From the NCBI GenBank assembly GCA_030323885.1, contig CM059198.1, positions 10,950,462-11,014,461 on the forward strand: 64,000 nt of DNA, written 5' to 3'. The notes under the pieces were generated by a model. It worked only from the letters and a program-made list of their open reading frames with translations, ran no database searches and was not told the DNA's origin. Both the position numbers and the translations under genes were made by a program. Positions within the stretch are counted from its first letter, which is position 1. Each line of letters begins with the position of its first letter. This document shows positions 10,038 through 18,975 of the stretch, one piece after another. The DNA comes from Branchipolynoe longqiensis. Lineage: Eukaryota > Annelida > Polychaeta > Phyllodocida > Polynoidae.

Positions 10038-11971
10038 GGTGTATTGAAGTATGGGCCATCACGGGCATCCATGAGGATTCTACCAAATTCATTCCTGCCG
10101 TCTTGGTTGGCTCCCTCGCCCCAGTACTTTATGGGCGTTGCTTCCAGGAGGTATTTCCCTTTAGTGGCCATTAGCATGTCCCTTATATCTGGGTTGCACT
10201 CAAGTTTCGCCAGAGTTATATTGAATAAGATGTTCCTTTTTTTTCTATCCCATTCCCCATGTGTGTTCAGCTTGTTCTTGGCTATATTTCTGGCACTTTT
10301 TGCATCGGGGGCTTCTCTGATTTCTTTAGCCACATTAGGTTGTCCGATATCTTCTGCCTTGATGTTCTGGTAATGCTTTTCACTACTGTCAAGAGTTAGC
10401 CCATTAAACTCAACATTACATTTGTGGAAGTTGGAGAATTCCTCATATGGATGACCGTGGCTACTAAATCGGATGGTTCCATTGTAGTGTCTTTCTTCAA
10501 TTTGTATTTTTGTGGGTCTGTTAGTGGGCTCTCTGACTTGGTGGTAGGCTGTATCATTTGTGGGTGTTGGAAGTTGGTTGCTGTGGGTTTTTGACGTTGA
10601 GTGGTTGCTGTGGGTGTTTGACGTTGAGTGTTGATAGTTGTGTGGATGTCGATTGCTGTGTGTATTTGCCATATTACAGATTGACTGTGTCAGCCTGTCA
10701 TTGACCTGACACAGTCTGTCCACTTGAGCTTGACACAGCTCAAGCTGTTTTTCTGTTGCCAGTCTCAAACGTTCCTCAGCAGCGATTTCTTTTCTGGATG
10801 AATCCTCTTTCCAGTGAATTTCCTTTTGTAGTAGGGAGATATGGTTTTCCATGAGCTGGAGGGTTAGAGTGGTTTCCTTTGTGTCTGGAGCATATGTAGC
10901 GAGACTTGTAGTGTTAGTGCCTATGTCGTGGGTCTCAATATTCTCTGGCTGGGTGCTGTTGTGTGTGAACGTCAATTTGTTGTTCTGCTGTTCATTCCTA
11001 TTTGTTTGCATTGCACTGTCTTGTTGGGTATAGTTGTTTGTTTGTGAGATCTTGTCCTGCAGGTCAGAGGTAAATGTTTGTGTACTTGTCGTTCTATGCA
11101 AGGTCTTGGTGTCTGACTGATCATCTGATGGGTCCAGTGCTAACTGAATAGCCCCTGATGGTTTCTGACACTTTTGGCAGCAGTATGGGGCTTCCTCATT
11201 CAGGCACAAGAAGGTGAGGAAGTAGCTTGGGAGCTCAGTACACTTGTAGTGAGACCAGTTTTTACACCTGTTGCATTGTATTATGTTGTCCAAAGTGTTA
11301 TCACTGCACTGGGGGCAACACTTATCTGGTTCTATCTCGTCACTGCTGGATAATCCTTGTATGCAGTCGCTAGTGACAATTTCCTTTGGGGTGGTGGTGT
11401 CATTTTTAACTATCTTGGGTGTTGTTTCGTCAATGTTTGGTTCTTCTGGTTTGATTTCATGAAGGTTAGCTTTCATCATCATTTCCTCACTTGGTTCTGT
11501 ATCAGAGTCGCTGAATTGGAGGCTAGATTCAGGATCTGTTTCAGTGTTTGACTCAAAGTTATTGTGTGTCTTGGTCACTGTGTCACTGGTTTGACAGTCA
11601 TGAGCAGGGTCTCCAACTCTCTCACTGGGGGTATTAGTGTTGATTACCTCTAAGTATTGTTTTACTGGTATGCTGACATCATATGATGTATGTACCATGA
11701 GGTCCTCACTGTTTATATTACTGTCTAGTATTAGTAAGGATTCAGCTTCCTCTATGGTCTCACAGCCTTGGTGTCTGTTTCCACGGATACCTTCAGTGGA
11801 CTTGCAGGCATCTGCCCAGTGTAAGAAAATGCCATTTTTTCTTCCAGTCATGACGACATAACATCCTGGATCTTTCTTTCTGCCTCTGTTTTTTTTGTTG
11901 GGCGATTTAGACATTTTTGATGGCGAGTTTGGTATATATTTGGATAGTTTATGTCTTGTTTCTACTGGCAT
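9920..11971 (-). CDS. LINE ORF1: hybrid-binding + PHD-like finger + coiled coil + NADAR domain protein
   Basis: 683 residues, uninterrupted. Residues 36-80 resemble the RNase H1 N-terminal / viroplasmin hybrid-binding domain (YVV..GRK.GIF..W, then TIEEAESLL), which binds RNA:DNA hybrids. A low-complexity acidic stretch follows. Residues 219-268 are a C4HC3 PHD-like finger: C219, C222, C233, C236, Trp239, H241, C244, C265, C268. Residues 372-430 form a charged coiled coil, suited to oligomerisation. A His/Asn/Ser-rich linker carries THSN repeats. Residues 500-638 match the NADAR (YbiA-like) family: EFSNF at 511-515, EKHYQ at 531-535, KAE at 538-540, LLEATPIKYWGEG at 608-620 and GRNEFGRILM at 625-634. 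NADAR proteins act on ADP-ribose-linked or riboflavin-pathway substrates. What it does in a retrotransposon is unknown. As a whole it would be the nucleic-acid-binding ORF1 chaperone. The domain calls are by eye. Confidence 0.85.
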   Translation of the reverse strand: MPVETRHKLSKYIPNSPSKMSKSPNKKNRGRKKDPGCYVVMTGRKNGIFLHWADACKSTEGIRGNRHQGCETIEEAESLLILDSNINSEDLMVHTSYDVSIPVKQYLEVINTNTPSERVGDPAHDCQTSDTVTKTHNNFESNTETDPESSLQFSDSDTEPSEEMMMKANLHEIKPEEPNIDETTPKIVKNDTTTPKEIVTSDCIQGLSSSDEIEPDKCCPQCSDNTLDNIIQCNRCKNWSHYKCTELPSYFLTFLCLNEEAPYCCQKCQKPSGAIQLALDPSDDQSDTKTLHRTTSTQTFTSDLQDKISQTNNYTQQDSAMQTNRNEQQNNKLTFTHNSTQPENIETHDIGTNTTSLATYAPDTKETTLTLQLMENHISLLQKEIHWKEDSSRKEIAAEERLRLATEKQLELCQAQVDRLCQVNDRLTQSICNMANTHSNRHPHNYQHSTSNTHSNHSTSKTHSNQLPTPTNDTAYHQVREPTNRPTKIQIEERHYNGTIRFSSHGHPYEEFSNFHKCNVEFNGLTLDSSEKHYQNIKAEDIGQPNVAKEIREAPDAKSARNIAKNKLNTHGEWDRKKRNILFNITLAKLECNPDIRDMLMATKGKYLLEATPIKYWGEGANQDGRNEFGRILMDARDGPYFNTPWPKSSQQTAPKMLQSSRPQPPERTLGRSSYSETPNVTK

Positions 11972-12833
11972 TACTTGTTTACAGATTTGGACAGGTGCCT
12001 CTCTATTGAGTGCGCAGAGATGACAACTTTACTTTCTCTTTCACAACTTTTTCCACCTTTTTCTTTCACAGCATTGGATTTCATATTAACTTTAGGTGGT
12101 ATTTGTTGGTGCAGGATGTCATATTTTCAGGAGATATCAGTTTGGTTTTCTGGCCATTTGATCATTATTTAACTGGGTTAGTACATATTCAATGTGCACT
12201 GTTCACCACGGTTCACCTGATGAGCACCATTTTCAAATCAGATTTCCTCTCCCTTCACCAACCTTACAGTCTGGTTCTCCTGCAAACTGGATGTTTCAGC
12301 TGTGGTGAGTTTTGAGGTCACAGTTATCCTTTTCTAATTTCATCCATTGCTTTGACTGTGTGCTTGATGAAATCTGTGGTCTTTCTGGAGGGAACACGGT
12401 TGACCGTATTGCAGCGCCCTCCGTTAATCGGTTACTTATTGGGTGTCATCTTGTCAAAGTGAAATCACATATACATGCACTCTGTCCATTATTGAGAAAC
12501 GTTCAGGATTAACTTTAACTCACTTACTAGGCTTAGTAATTGATATAAAACAGTTTGAGACAACAATACTATCAGAGGCAGCACTGCTCTGCTTCTGGAT
12601 CATGGTTCACCATGAGTGATAATAGGGAGCTTGGTCAGGTATGTCTTATTTATGGAGAACCTATCCCTTATTATCCAAAGTTGTTCTCCCACATATACTC
12701 CCAGATGTTCCTACTGTCCTCTGATCATGTTTTCCAGTGTCCAAATGTCCGTTTCTGGTGTGAAAAGTATGATAAACAATCACCGTTCGTCGGCGCCGTT
12801 CGTCGGTAAACAAAGCAGCTACAGATGTTTACA
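11972..12833 (-). other. LINE 5' leader / probable internal promoter region
   Basis: About 860 bases between the inferred 5' end of the LINE and the ORF1 start at 11971. The extreme 5' end (12780-12815) is a small GC-rich patch with a repeated CGACGAACGG word, a plausible promoter location for a LINE. Plus-strand open frames here (11951-12315, 12555-12951) show no recognisable domain and are probably incidental. Confidence 0.5.
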
Positions 12834-12841
12834 TGTGTCAA
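12834..12841. repeat. Target site duplication of the LINE, right copy
   Basis: TGTGTCAA, identical to 4935-4942. It marks the 5' boundary of the minus-strand LINE and the point where the Ngaro-like gag resumes. Confidence 0.8.
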
Positions 12842-13480
12842 AATACGCAAAGGCAAATCCCCATCCCAAAAAAGATTGTCAAAACAAGCGCCGTTTCAAT
12901 GAGCGAAAGAATGGTGCCGAGAAAACCGATCAAAAGGCAGATTTTCACTAAGCGGCATACGACTAAACTGACTATGGATCGGATACCGCCACTCCCTCAG
13001 TTGACGGCCCGCTCGACGGCGAGCGGTTCACCCACACTGCCTTGAAGAACCAACACTGCGGCCTCTCGCCTGCCGTCGCCACGCTGCCAAAACACCCCGC
13101 CCCCCTCAACCCCCCACCACCCATCCGCTGAAGCCATTGTTGTTGTCCGTGACCCAGATACTGAATCCACCGCAGAGCCCGATTGTGCCGACTACATAAG
13201 GTGGTGCCACCGGGGCTGCCTGCCTGAGCGGGCAGGTGCCATCTTGCCACGGCAACACGGCGACAGGCGGCAGCACTGACGGCGGCCATGACACTTCCCT
13301 AAACCAAAACAATAACACAATGACGCCACACCCCCCTACAGCCCCGCCCACCAATGCCCACCCTCGAGCCTGCCCGCCCACACCCCGGCACCCGGGCACC
13401 ACACACGCACCGACCTGCCCCCGGCAAAGACACAGCCCGGTGACCACGCCAACCGATCCGCTCAACCACAACCGCCCACC
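12842..13480 (+). pseudogene. gag: Ngaro-like gag, remainder after the LINE (decayed)
   Basis: The frame continues the zinc finger begun at 4917: KYAKANPHPKKDCQNKRRFNE. This parallels the H-x-x-K-E-Q-D-C-L-K-R-R-S-F-Y-D segment of the near-intact copy. The zinc ligand cysteine is kept. The sequence beyond 13000 is C-rich (poly-Pro/Thr coding) and frame-disrupted. It corresponds to the variable gag-pol linker, which is also proline-rich in the other copy. Confidence 0.7.
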
Positions 13481-15439
13481 GTGGTCACCAACCCCCCCAA
13501 CCGCCGCCCTAACCAAAGGCCGGCAGCGGACGCACATCCCCGCCAACGCCCAGCTACACAGTGTGCTACATACACCCCCACCCTCGAAGACATCGACACC
13601 GACATGTGTGACCAACACACACTCCCGACGGATGGAATGATATGGCACAGGCAGCCCGACGATATAGACACTGTCCTCGATGACTATGGTGCGGCGGTTG
13701 CCCCACCCTACAACCCACCACTCACGCCCACCGAGTACAGGCCAAGACTACATGCGATATGGCCACGTACCATACCACGACTGTGGAAGAACAACATTAG
13801 CTACATGAAGATCTATGACCGTGTACGACAGTGCGCGCTTCCCAACTACATGGGCACCAGAATACCGGTCCCCTCCCGCCTGAATATTCCGGCATAGAGA
13901 CACATGCTTCGTGACTATCATGACAAACAAGTGGTGGACTTTCTTGAGTTTGGCTGGCCTGCAGATTACACTGGACCCCTTCCACCTGTACCGGCCGCAG
14001 CCAACCACTCAGAGGACCCCGCCCACGATGTCCACCTCACAAAGTATGTGTACAAGGAGGTGGAACTCAGGGCGCTCCTTGGCCCCTTCGAGCAACCCCA
14101 CTTCAGACCCTGGACCCAGGTCAGCCCGATGATGACGCGCCCTAAGCGAATCTCGTCTGAACGGCACGTCATCGTCGATCTATCTTACCCCAGGAAGGCG
14201 AGCATAAACGCCGGTATACAGCGCGCACAGTACCAAGGCGTCCCCACAACTTACACTCTGCCCAGCATGATCGACCTGGCCGACGAGGTCACCCGCCTTG
14301 GCGCTGGCTCCTACCTTTGGAGCGCCAACCTGATGAGGGCGTACCGCCAACTCCACCCTTGCCCGCTATCGACGCCCCTCCTTGGCATTACCTACAGGGG
14401 ACGGTACTATATAGACGCCACCCTGCCCTTCGGCTGCAGGACGTCGTCGATGGCCTGCGCCCGAACCACGAATGCGGTAGTGCACCTTATGCGCAAAAAG
14501 GGGCACTTCGCCATTTGCTACTTGGACGATTTCGTGGGTGCAGCGGCCACCCACCAGCAGGCACAAGAGGCGTACACAGACTTCCTGAGGCTGGCGCGCG
14601 ACCTTGGGTTGGACCCAATGAACAAGATCCAGTGGCTGGGGTTCGAGATCTCCACGGCCACCATGAGACTGGAGATGCCCCGCGACAAACTGGCCGACGT
14701 CCAGACTGAGTGCGGCCTCTGGACCATCGGCAAGAAGGCATCGCGATGAGACATACAGAGGCTGGTTGGCAGGCTATAGCATGTAGTTAGGTGCATCAGG
14801 CCGGCCAGGTGGTTCATGTCCAGAATACTCACCACACTCAGGAATGCCCCCCTGACCGGCAAGCACACGATCCCGGAGGACCTCGTCGACGATATTCGCT
14901 GGTTTGACAGGTTCGCCGAGATGTTCAATGGATACGTCCTCCTCCAGTTGGCACCTAGGATCTGATTGACTATCGAGTGTGACTCGGCGCTCACCGGAGC
15001 GGGCGCGCACTCACCTACCCACTTCTATGTGGAGCGGTACCCGGATTAGGTGAGCGAGAAGGGCATGACGATAGCCTAGTTGGAGGCCATAAATCTGGTT
15101 GCAGCTGTCAAGGCCCTCCTTCCCAAGCACCCTCACCACCACACCATCCACGTGAACATGGACAATTCAGCCTCGCAGCAGGTCCTCTCTATGGGCTGCG
15201 GCCGCGACCCGGTTCTGGCCACATGCGTGAGGGAGATCTGGTTGCTGGCGGGCAACTTAAGCACGGACATACAGATCCACCACAAAGCCAGCAGGGACCT
15301 GGTCCTGGCCGACGCCCTCAGGACGCGGCATGACAAGCTCCCTGCCCATCGCACAGCCAAGGTCCTGGTCTCACAGCGCGGCCTGGTACAAGTCCACGTC
15401 CACGTCGATCTGATAAATGTGCTGACCCCGAGGCTATAA
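13481..15439 (+). pseudogene. pol: Ngaro-like reverse transcriptase / RNase H (in-frame stops)
   Basis: One reading frame runs the whole length. It aligns with the other copy from the PTEYRPRLHAIWP linker through the RT and RNase H. RT landmarks are FGWPADYT, TRPKRISSERHVIVDLS, LWSANLMRAYRQLHPCPLSTPLLG, FGCRTSSMACAR and CYLDDF, with the catalytic Asp pair at 14525-14530. RNase H landmarks are TIECDS, LEAINL, NMDNS and LADAL. In-frame stops occur at 13895, 14747, about 14777, 14962, 15047 and 15077, several at positions that are Trp or Gln in the other copy. It would have made cDNA from the element RNA but is inactive here. Confidence 0.9.
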
Positions 15440-15479
15440 CCTGGGTCCATAACTTATTTTTTGGCTTCGTCCCCAGGTT

Positions 15480-16205
15480 TCACGATGCGACACCACGACC
15501 GCTTGACAACCATGATAGCCGTCGGGCTGGCCCCGGGGACTTGGCGGAACAAGAACAGGCAGGTGGCCAAGTACATCAGCTAAATACGACAACATGGAGC
15601 CGACCCGACGGCACCCACACAGTACCTCACACTATCTTACCTCTTGCAGCTCGCGGATGACCTGAGGTCCCCAGGGGCCACCTTCAACTACCTCAGCGGC
15701 GCCCACACATGGGTCAGGGCGGTCGGCGGCAAAATACCGGTGTTTGACACTTACCCCGTCGCCCTGCTCAAGAAAGGCATCCAGCGAGTGTCCACACACA
15801 AGATGACCCAGGCCCCGGCGCTGATGCCTAATGCCATAAAACACATCGTCAGGTTCTTTGGTGCAACGGGCCCCAACAGCAAGGTCCTCACGGCGGCGAC
15901 GCTGATGGCATACTTCACCATACTGCGCCAGTCAAACCTCCTCGAATCAACCGACCCGCAACGCGCGGACATGCCCTCCGGGCCAAGGACATCTCACTCA
16001 CAGCGATGGTCATGAATGTGCACGTCGCGTCCACCAAAACCCGCTGGAGAACGGGTGATCACACGGACATAGCCGTGCCGGCGATCCCGGGATCCCCATA
16101 CTGCCCAGTCGCCGCCTGGCTGGGATACGTGACTCATACCCCGCCACCCCTTCGAGGCCCTGCCTTCCTGACTACCTTGGGCACGCTCCTTCGCCACTTG
16201 TCTTT
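15480..16205 (+). pseudogene. Ngaro-like tyrosine recombinase, N-terminal two thirds
   Basis: Frame 15482-16015 has GTWRNKNRQVAKYI, FNYLSGAHTW, FTILRQSNLL (the Arg of the catalytic set) and then a frameshift near 16000. Next come STKTRWR (the Lys position) and SPYCPVAAWLGY, matching SPCCPVAAWKNY of the intact copy. The HxxR box and the active-site Tyr are missing because the element stops near 16205. The family integrates circular cDNA without target duplications. A stop at 15582 breaks the N-terminal part. Confidence 0.8.
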
Positions 16206-16444
16206 TCAACTTTTCACTTCAAATATATATATATTAAATTAACCCTTTAAAATAAAATAAATTCAAATTAAGCCCCTCCCCTCCCGAAATGGTGATTGTT
16301 ACCGACCATGCCTTAAAAATCGGCCGCTCCTGATTTATATTTATCTTTATAATTTAACAAAACAACTGTTAAAAATGCGTTGGGCTAGCAGCAATTCAAC
16401 TTTCGTATCAATTTGTACGCAATTGGTTTAACTAGGCCATGGTT

Positions 16445-16505
16445 TGATCCCAGGATTTCGAATCCCACGACCTACCAGAACGGGAGGCAGATACCCTAAC
16501 TCATT
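16445..16505 (-). repeat. tRNA-like SINE head fragment
   Basis: The reverse complement reads GGTATCTGCCTCCCGTTCTG then GGTAGGTCGTGGGATTCGAA. It closely resembles the head of the SINE at 39001 (GGGCGTCCGCCTCCCGTTTT then GGTAGGTCGTTGGATTCGAA). No SINE body follows, so this is a truncated copy. Confidence 0.6.
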
Positions 16506-16773
16506 CAGCCATTATGTTTAGTTATGTATTATGTCTACCTCATATGCCAGACAAAAACCAAAAAAAACGCCCCCCGACCCTGATTTGTGTGATCAAAAGG
16601 ACAATCACCAGTTAACAAAATTTGGCCTAAAGTAAAATAGATTATAACGATCAAGTTACAATATTTATCTACACCGCATTCCGGAAACTCAACAACATTG
16701 GAGTATCCACATTTAATTCAAATCTGCATAATGCAGTTTATATGTATGAAGCATAGTGACAGGTAGATACGGG

Positions 16774-16831
16774 ATTCACCCCTACCCAGGGTAGGGGTGA
16801 ATGGTTCGCCCCTACCCTGGGTCGGGGTGAA
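16774..16831. other. Paired hairpins built on ACCCCTACCC
   Basis: 16774-16802 is a near-perfect palindrome (ATTCACCCCTACCC, then GGGTAGGGGTGAAT). A second, slightly degraded copy (TTCGCCCCTACCC and GGGTCGGGGTGAA) follows at 16805-16831. A third related palindrome lies at about 20203-20232 (TTACCCTTACTCTGGGTAAGGGTGAA). Function unknown; it could be a terminal or hairpin motif of a small mobile element. Confidence 0.6.
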
Positions 16832-17251
16832 TTGCAACTGTCTATATCCCAGCAAAAACTGCCTTGGTTTCAATAAACTAATTACAGAAGTGGAGCTCCT
16901 GTTTCCATTATCCAGTGTTTATCTATATTGAAGTGGATGGACCTGGTGAAATAGGAGAGAATACAAAACAAATCAAACAAGATGCAGGTCATTAGATGCT
17001 CTCGACTCGAGTTTTAAAGTGTATTAATCTACATTACTTAACATATTCTACCTTCAAAAGTAACCTGTAAATATACCGAGGTTGGGGACAAATATATTTT
17101 GCTTCTTAGGTTAAGAATTTATCTAGTCATTATCATTACCTAGCCTCCCCAACACTTTTTCTAATGGGTTGTTCAACAGCCCTGTCTCAGACTGCTGCGG
17201 GAATAATTAGGTGATATGTAGCCCACATGATCTTCCATAGACTGGCGGGTT

Positions 17252-18345
17252 GTGTGTGTCTGTGTGTGTGTGGCTGTGTGTGTATGTGTGTGTGTGTGTC
17301 TCTGTGTGTCTGTATGTGTGTATGTGTGTGTAATCATGTGTATGTGTTTGTCTGCATGTGTCTGTGAGTGTGTGTGTGGCTGTGTGTATTTTTGTGTATG
17401 TGTGTGGCTGTGTGTGGATGTGTGTGGCTGTATGTGGCTGTGTGTGGTTGTGTATGTGTGTGTATGTGTATGTATGTGTGTGTCTGTGGGTGTATGCGTG
17501 TGGATATGTGTATGTGTGTGTATGTGTGTGTCTGTGTCTGTGTCTGTCCGTGTGTGTCTGTGTGTATGGGTGTTGGTGTGTGTATGTGTGTGTCTGCGTG
17601 TGTCTGTGTGTGGCTATGTGTGTATGCGTGTGGCTGGTTATGTCTGTGTGTGTCTGTGTGTGTTTGTGTATGTATGTGTGTGTATGTGTGTGTATGTGTG
17701 TATGTATGTGTGTGTCTGTGTGTGTTTGTGTGTCTCTGTGGGTGGCTGTTTGTGGCTGTGTGTGGCTACGTGTGGTTGTGTGTGGTTGTGTGTCTGTGTG
17801 TATGTGTGTGGTTGTGTGTATATGTGTGTATTTGTGTGTATGTGTGTGTATGCGTGTGGATATGTGTATGTGTGTATGTGTGTGTCAGTGTGTGTATGTG
17901 TGTGTCTGTGTCTGTTCATGTGTGGCTGTGTGTGTCTGTGTGTATGGGTGTTGGTGTGTATATGTGTGTGCCTGTGTGTGTCTGCGTGTGTCTGTGTGTG
18001 GCTGTCTGTGTATGTGTGTGTCTGCATGTGTCTGTGTGTGTCTGTGTGTTTATGTGTGTGTCTGTGTGTGTCTGTGTGTGTCTGTGTGTATGTGGGTGTC
18101 TGTGTTGGTGTGTGTATGTGTGTGGCTGTGTTGGTGTGTGTAGGTGTGTGGCTGTGTGTGTCTGCATGTGCGTGTGTCTGTGTGTGTGGCTTTGTGTGTG
18201 TGTGTGTGGGTATGCATGTGTATGTGTGTATGTCTTTGTGTGTGTCTGTGTGTGTCTGTGTGTCTGTGTGTGGCTGTGTGTGTCTGCCTGTGTCTGTCTG
18301 AGTAAGTGTGTGGCTGTGCGTGGCTGTGTGTCTGTGTATGTGTGC
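17252..18345. repeat. Long TG-rich satellite
   Basis: About 1.1 kb of TGTG with interspersed TC, TA, GC and GG (TGTGTGTCTG, TGTATG, TGTGGCTG words). Long open frames on both strands (up to about 350 codons, Cys/Val or His/Thr rich) follow only from the absence of stops in this repeat. Confidence 0.95.
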
Positions 18346-18719
18346 ATCATTACAAATGGCCGCCCGTTGCACTAGACGCTCATGCGCATGTCATAAACAC
18401 TGTTTCATCACAACAACGCTGGCCCATGCTGCACAGTGCCAGCTGTCTGCCTTGGGCGTGTGTCAGGCGCAGAACTGTGGGATGGATTTAAGCCTTTGTT
18501 TCTTTCATCCACGAAGGGCCTGAGTTAGGCGTACTCACCCATTTCTCAACACCTTCATGGTGTTATCTCAAGCAAAGTAAACCATCAACATGGCAACAAC
18601 AAAAGTGTGATAGATGATTCATAGTTCTAGAGTTTGCACAAATTATTCACCCCATGGAGTGATTGTATTGTATTTTGGAATGCATGCTCTCAATTATTCC
18701 ACCTTTAGATAATTATTTA

Positions 18720-18975
18720 ATTGATCATTTATGATGATGATGATAGTCAGCATCATAATCAACACCACATAATCACAGTGATCATGATGATCTTGATGAT
18801 CGATCGTCACGATAATAATGATAATCATGTTATTATGATGACGATCATCACCAACATCAGCATGAGGATCACAATCATCATGATCATCACAATCATCACA
18901 ACCATCGTAAGCATAATTATAATCATCAGCATCATCATCAACATCAGCATCATCACCAACATCATTGATAGCGTG
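18720..18975. repeat. GAT/ATC trinucleotide microsatellite (imperfect)
   Basis: Interrupted runs of ATGATGATG, ATCATCAC and GATCATGATGATC. Both strands have Asp/Ile-rich spurious frames. Confidence 0.9.

Larger units (their letters stand above)
4943..12833 (-). mobile_element. CR1-like LINE (non-LTR retrotransposon), apparently full length
   Basis: About 7.9 kb inserted in the Ngaro-like gag. Read on the minus strand it has: a 5' leader (12833-11972); ORF1 with hybrid-binding, PHD-like, coiled-coil and NADAR domains (11971-9920); an overlapping SGNH-esterase ORF (10037-9363); a ~0.8-kb spacer; ORF2 with endonuclease and reverse transcriptase (8516-5361); a 3' leader; and a short tandem tail. 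The tail on the minus strand is two copies of GTTAAAATAAAA next to the target duplication, as expected for a CR1-type 3' end. PHD plus esterase modules in ORF1 are known for CR1-like elements. ORF2 has three single-base frameshifts, so this copy is probably dead, although ORF1 is open throughout. Confidence 0.85.
3570..16205 (+). mobile_element. Decayed Ngaro/DIRS-like tyrosine-recombinase retrotransposon, split by a LINE
   Basis: The two parts (3570-4942 and 12834-16205) read as one element in the order gag, RT/RNase H, tyrosine recombinase. The order and protein similarity match the near-intact element at 39918-45372. A minus-strand LINE at 4943-12833 interrupts the gag zinc finger. TGTGTCAA occurs at both junctions (4935-4942 and 12834-12841), and the reading frame resumes exactly across it. 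The copy carries many stops and frameshifts, and the recombinase is cut off near 16205, where AT-rich sequence begins. No terminal split repeats were found. The outer boundaries are approximate. Confidence 0.85.
16206..17240. other. No gene; SINE head fragment and two hairpins
   Basis: AT-rich intergenic sequence. It holds a tRNA-like SINE head at 16445-16500 (minus strand) and palindromic ACCCCTACCC/GGGTAGGGGT sequences at 16774-16831, listed separately. Nothing else is recognised. Confidence 0.6.

Noticed and set aside
13106..13648. Long minus-strand frame opposite the Ngaro-like gag linker
   Set aside because: Antisense shadow of C-rich proline-coding sequence. The plus strand carries the recognised element.
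13898..15080. In-frame TAG/TGA codons at conserved Gln/Trp positions, hinting at a variant genetic code
   Set aside because: Other stops replace Glu, Lys, Arg or Ser. The near-intact Ngaro-like and LINE ORFs in the same window use standard stops. Ordinary decay explains them.
17252..18372. Open frames of up to about 350 codons on both strands
   Set aside because: They are translations of a TG/CA satellite (Cys-Val or His-Thr repeats) with no stop codons by composition. No gene evidence.
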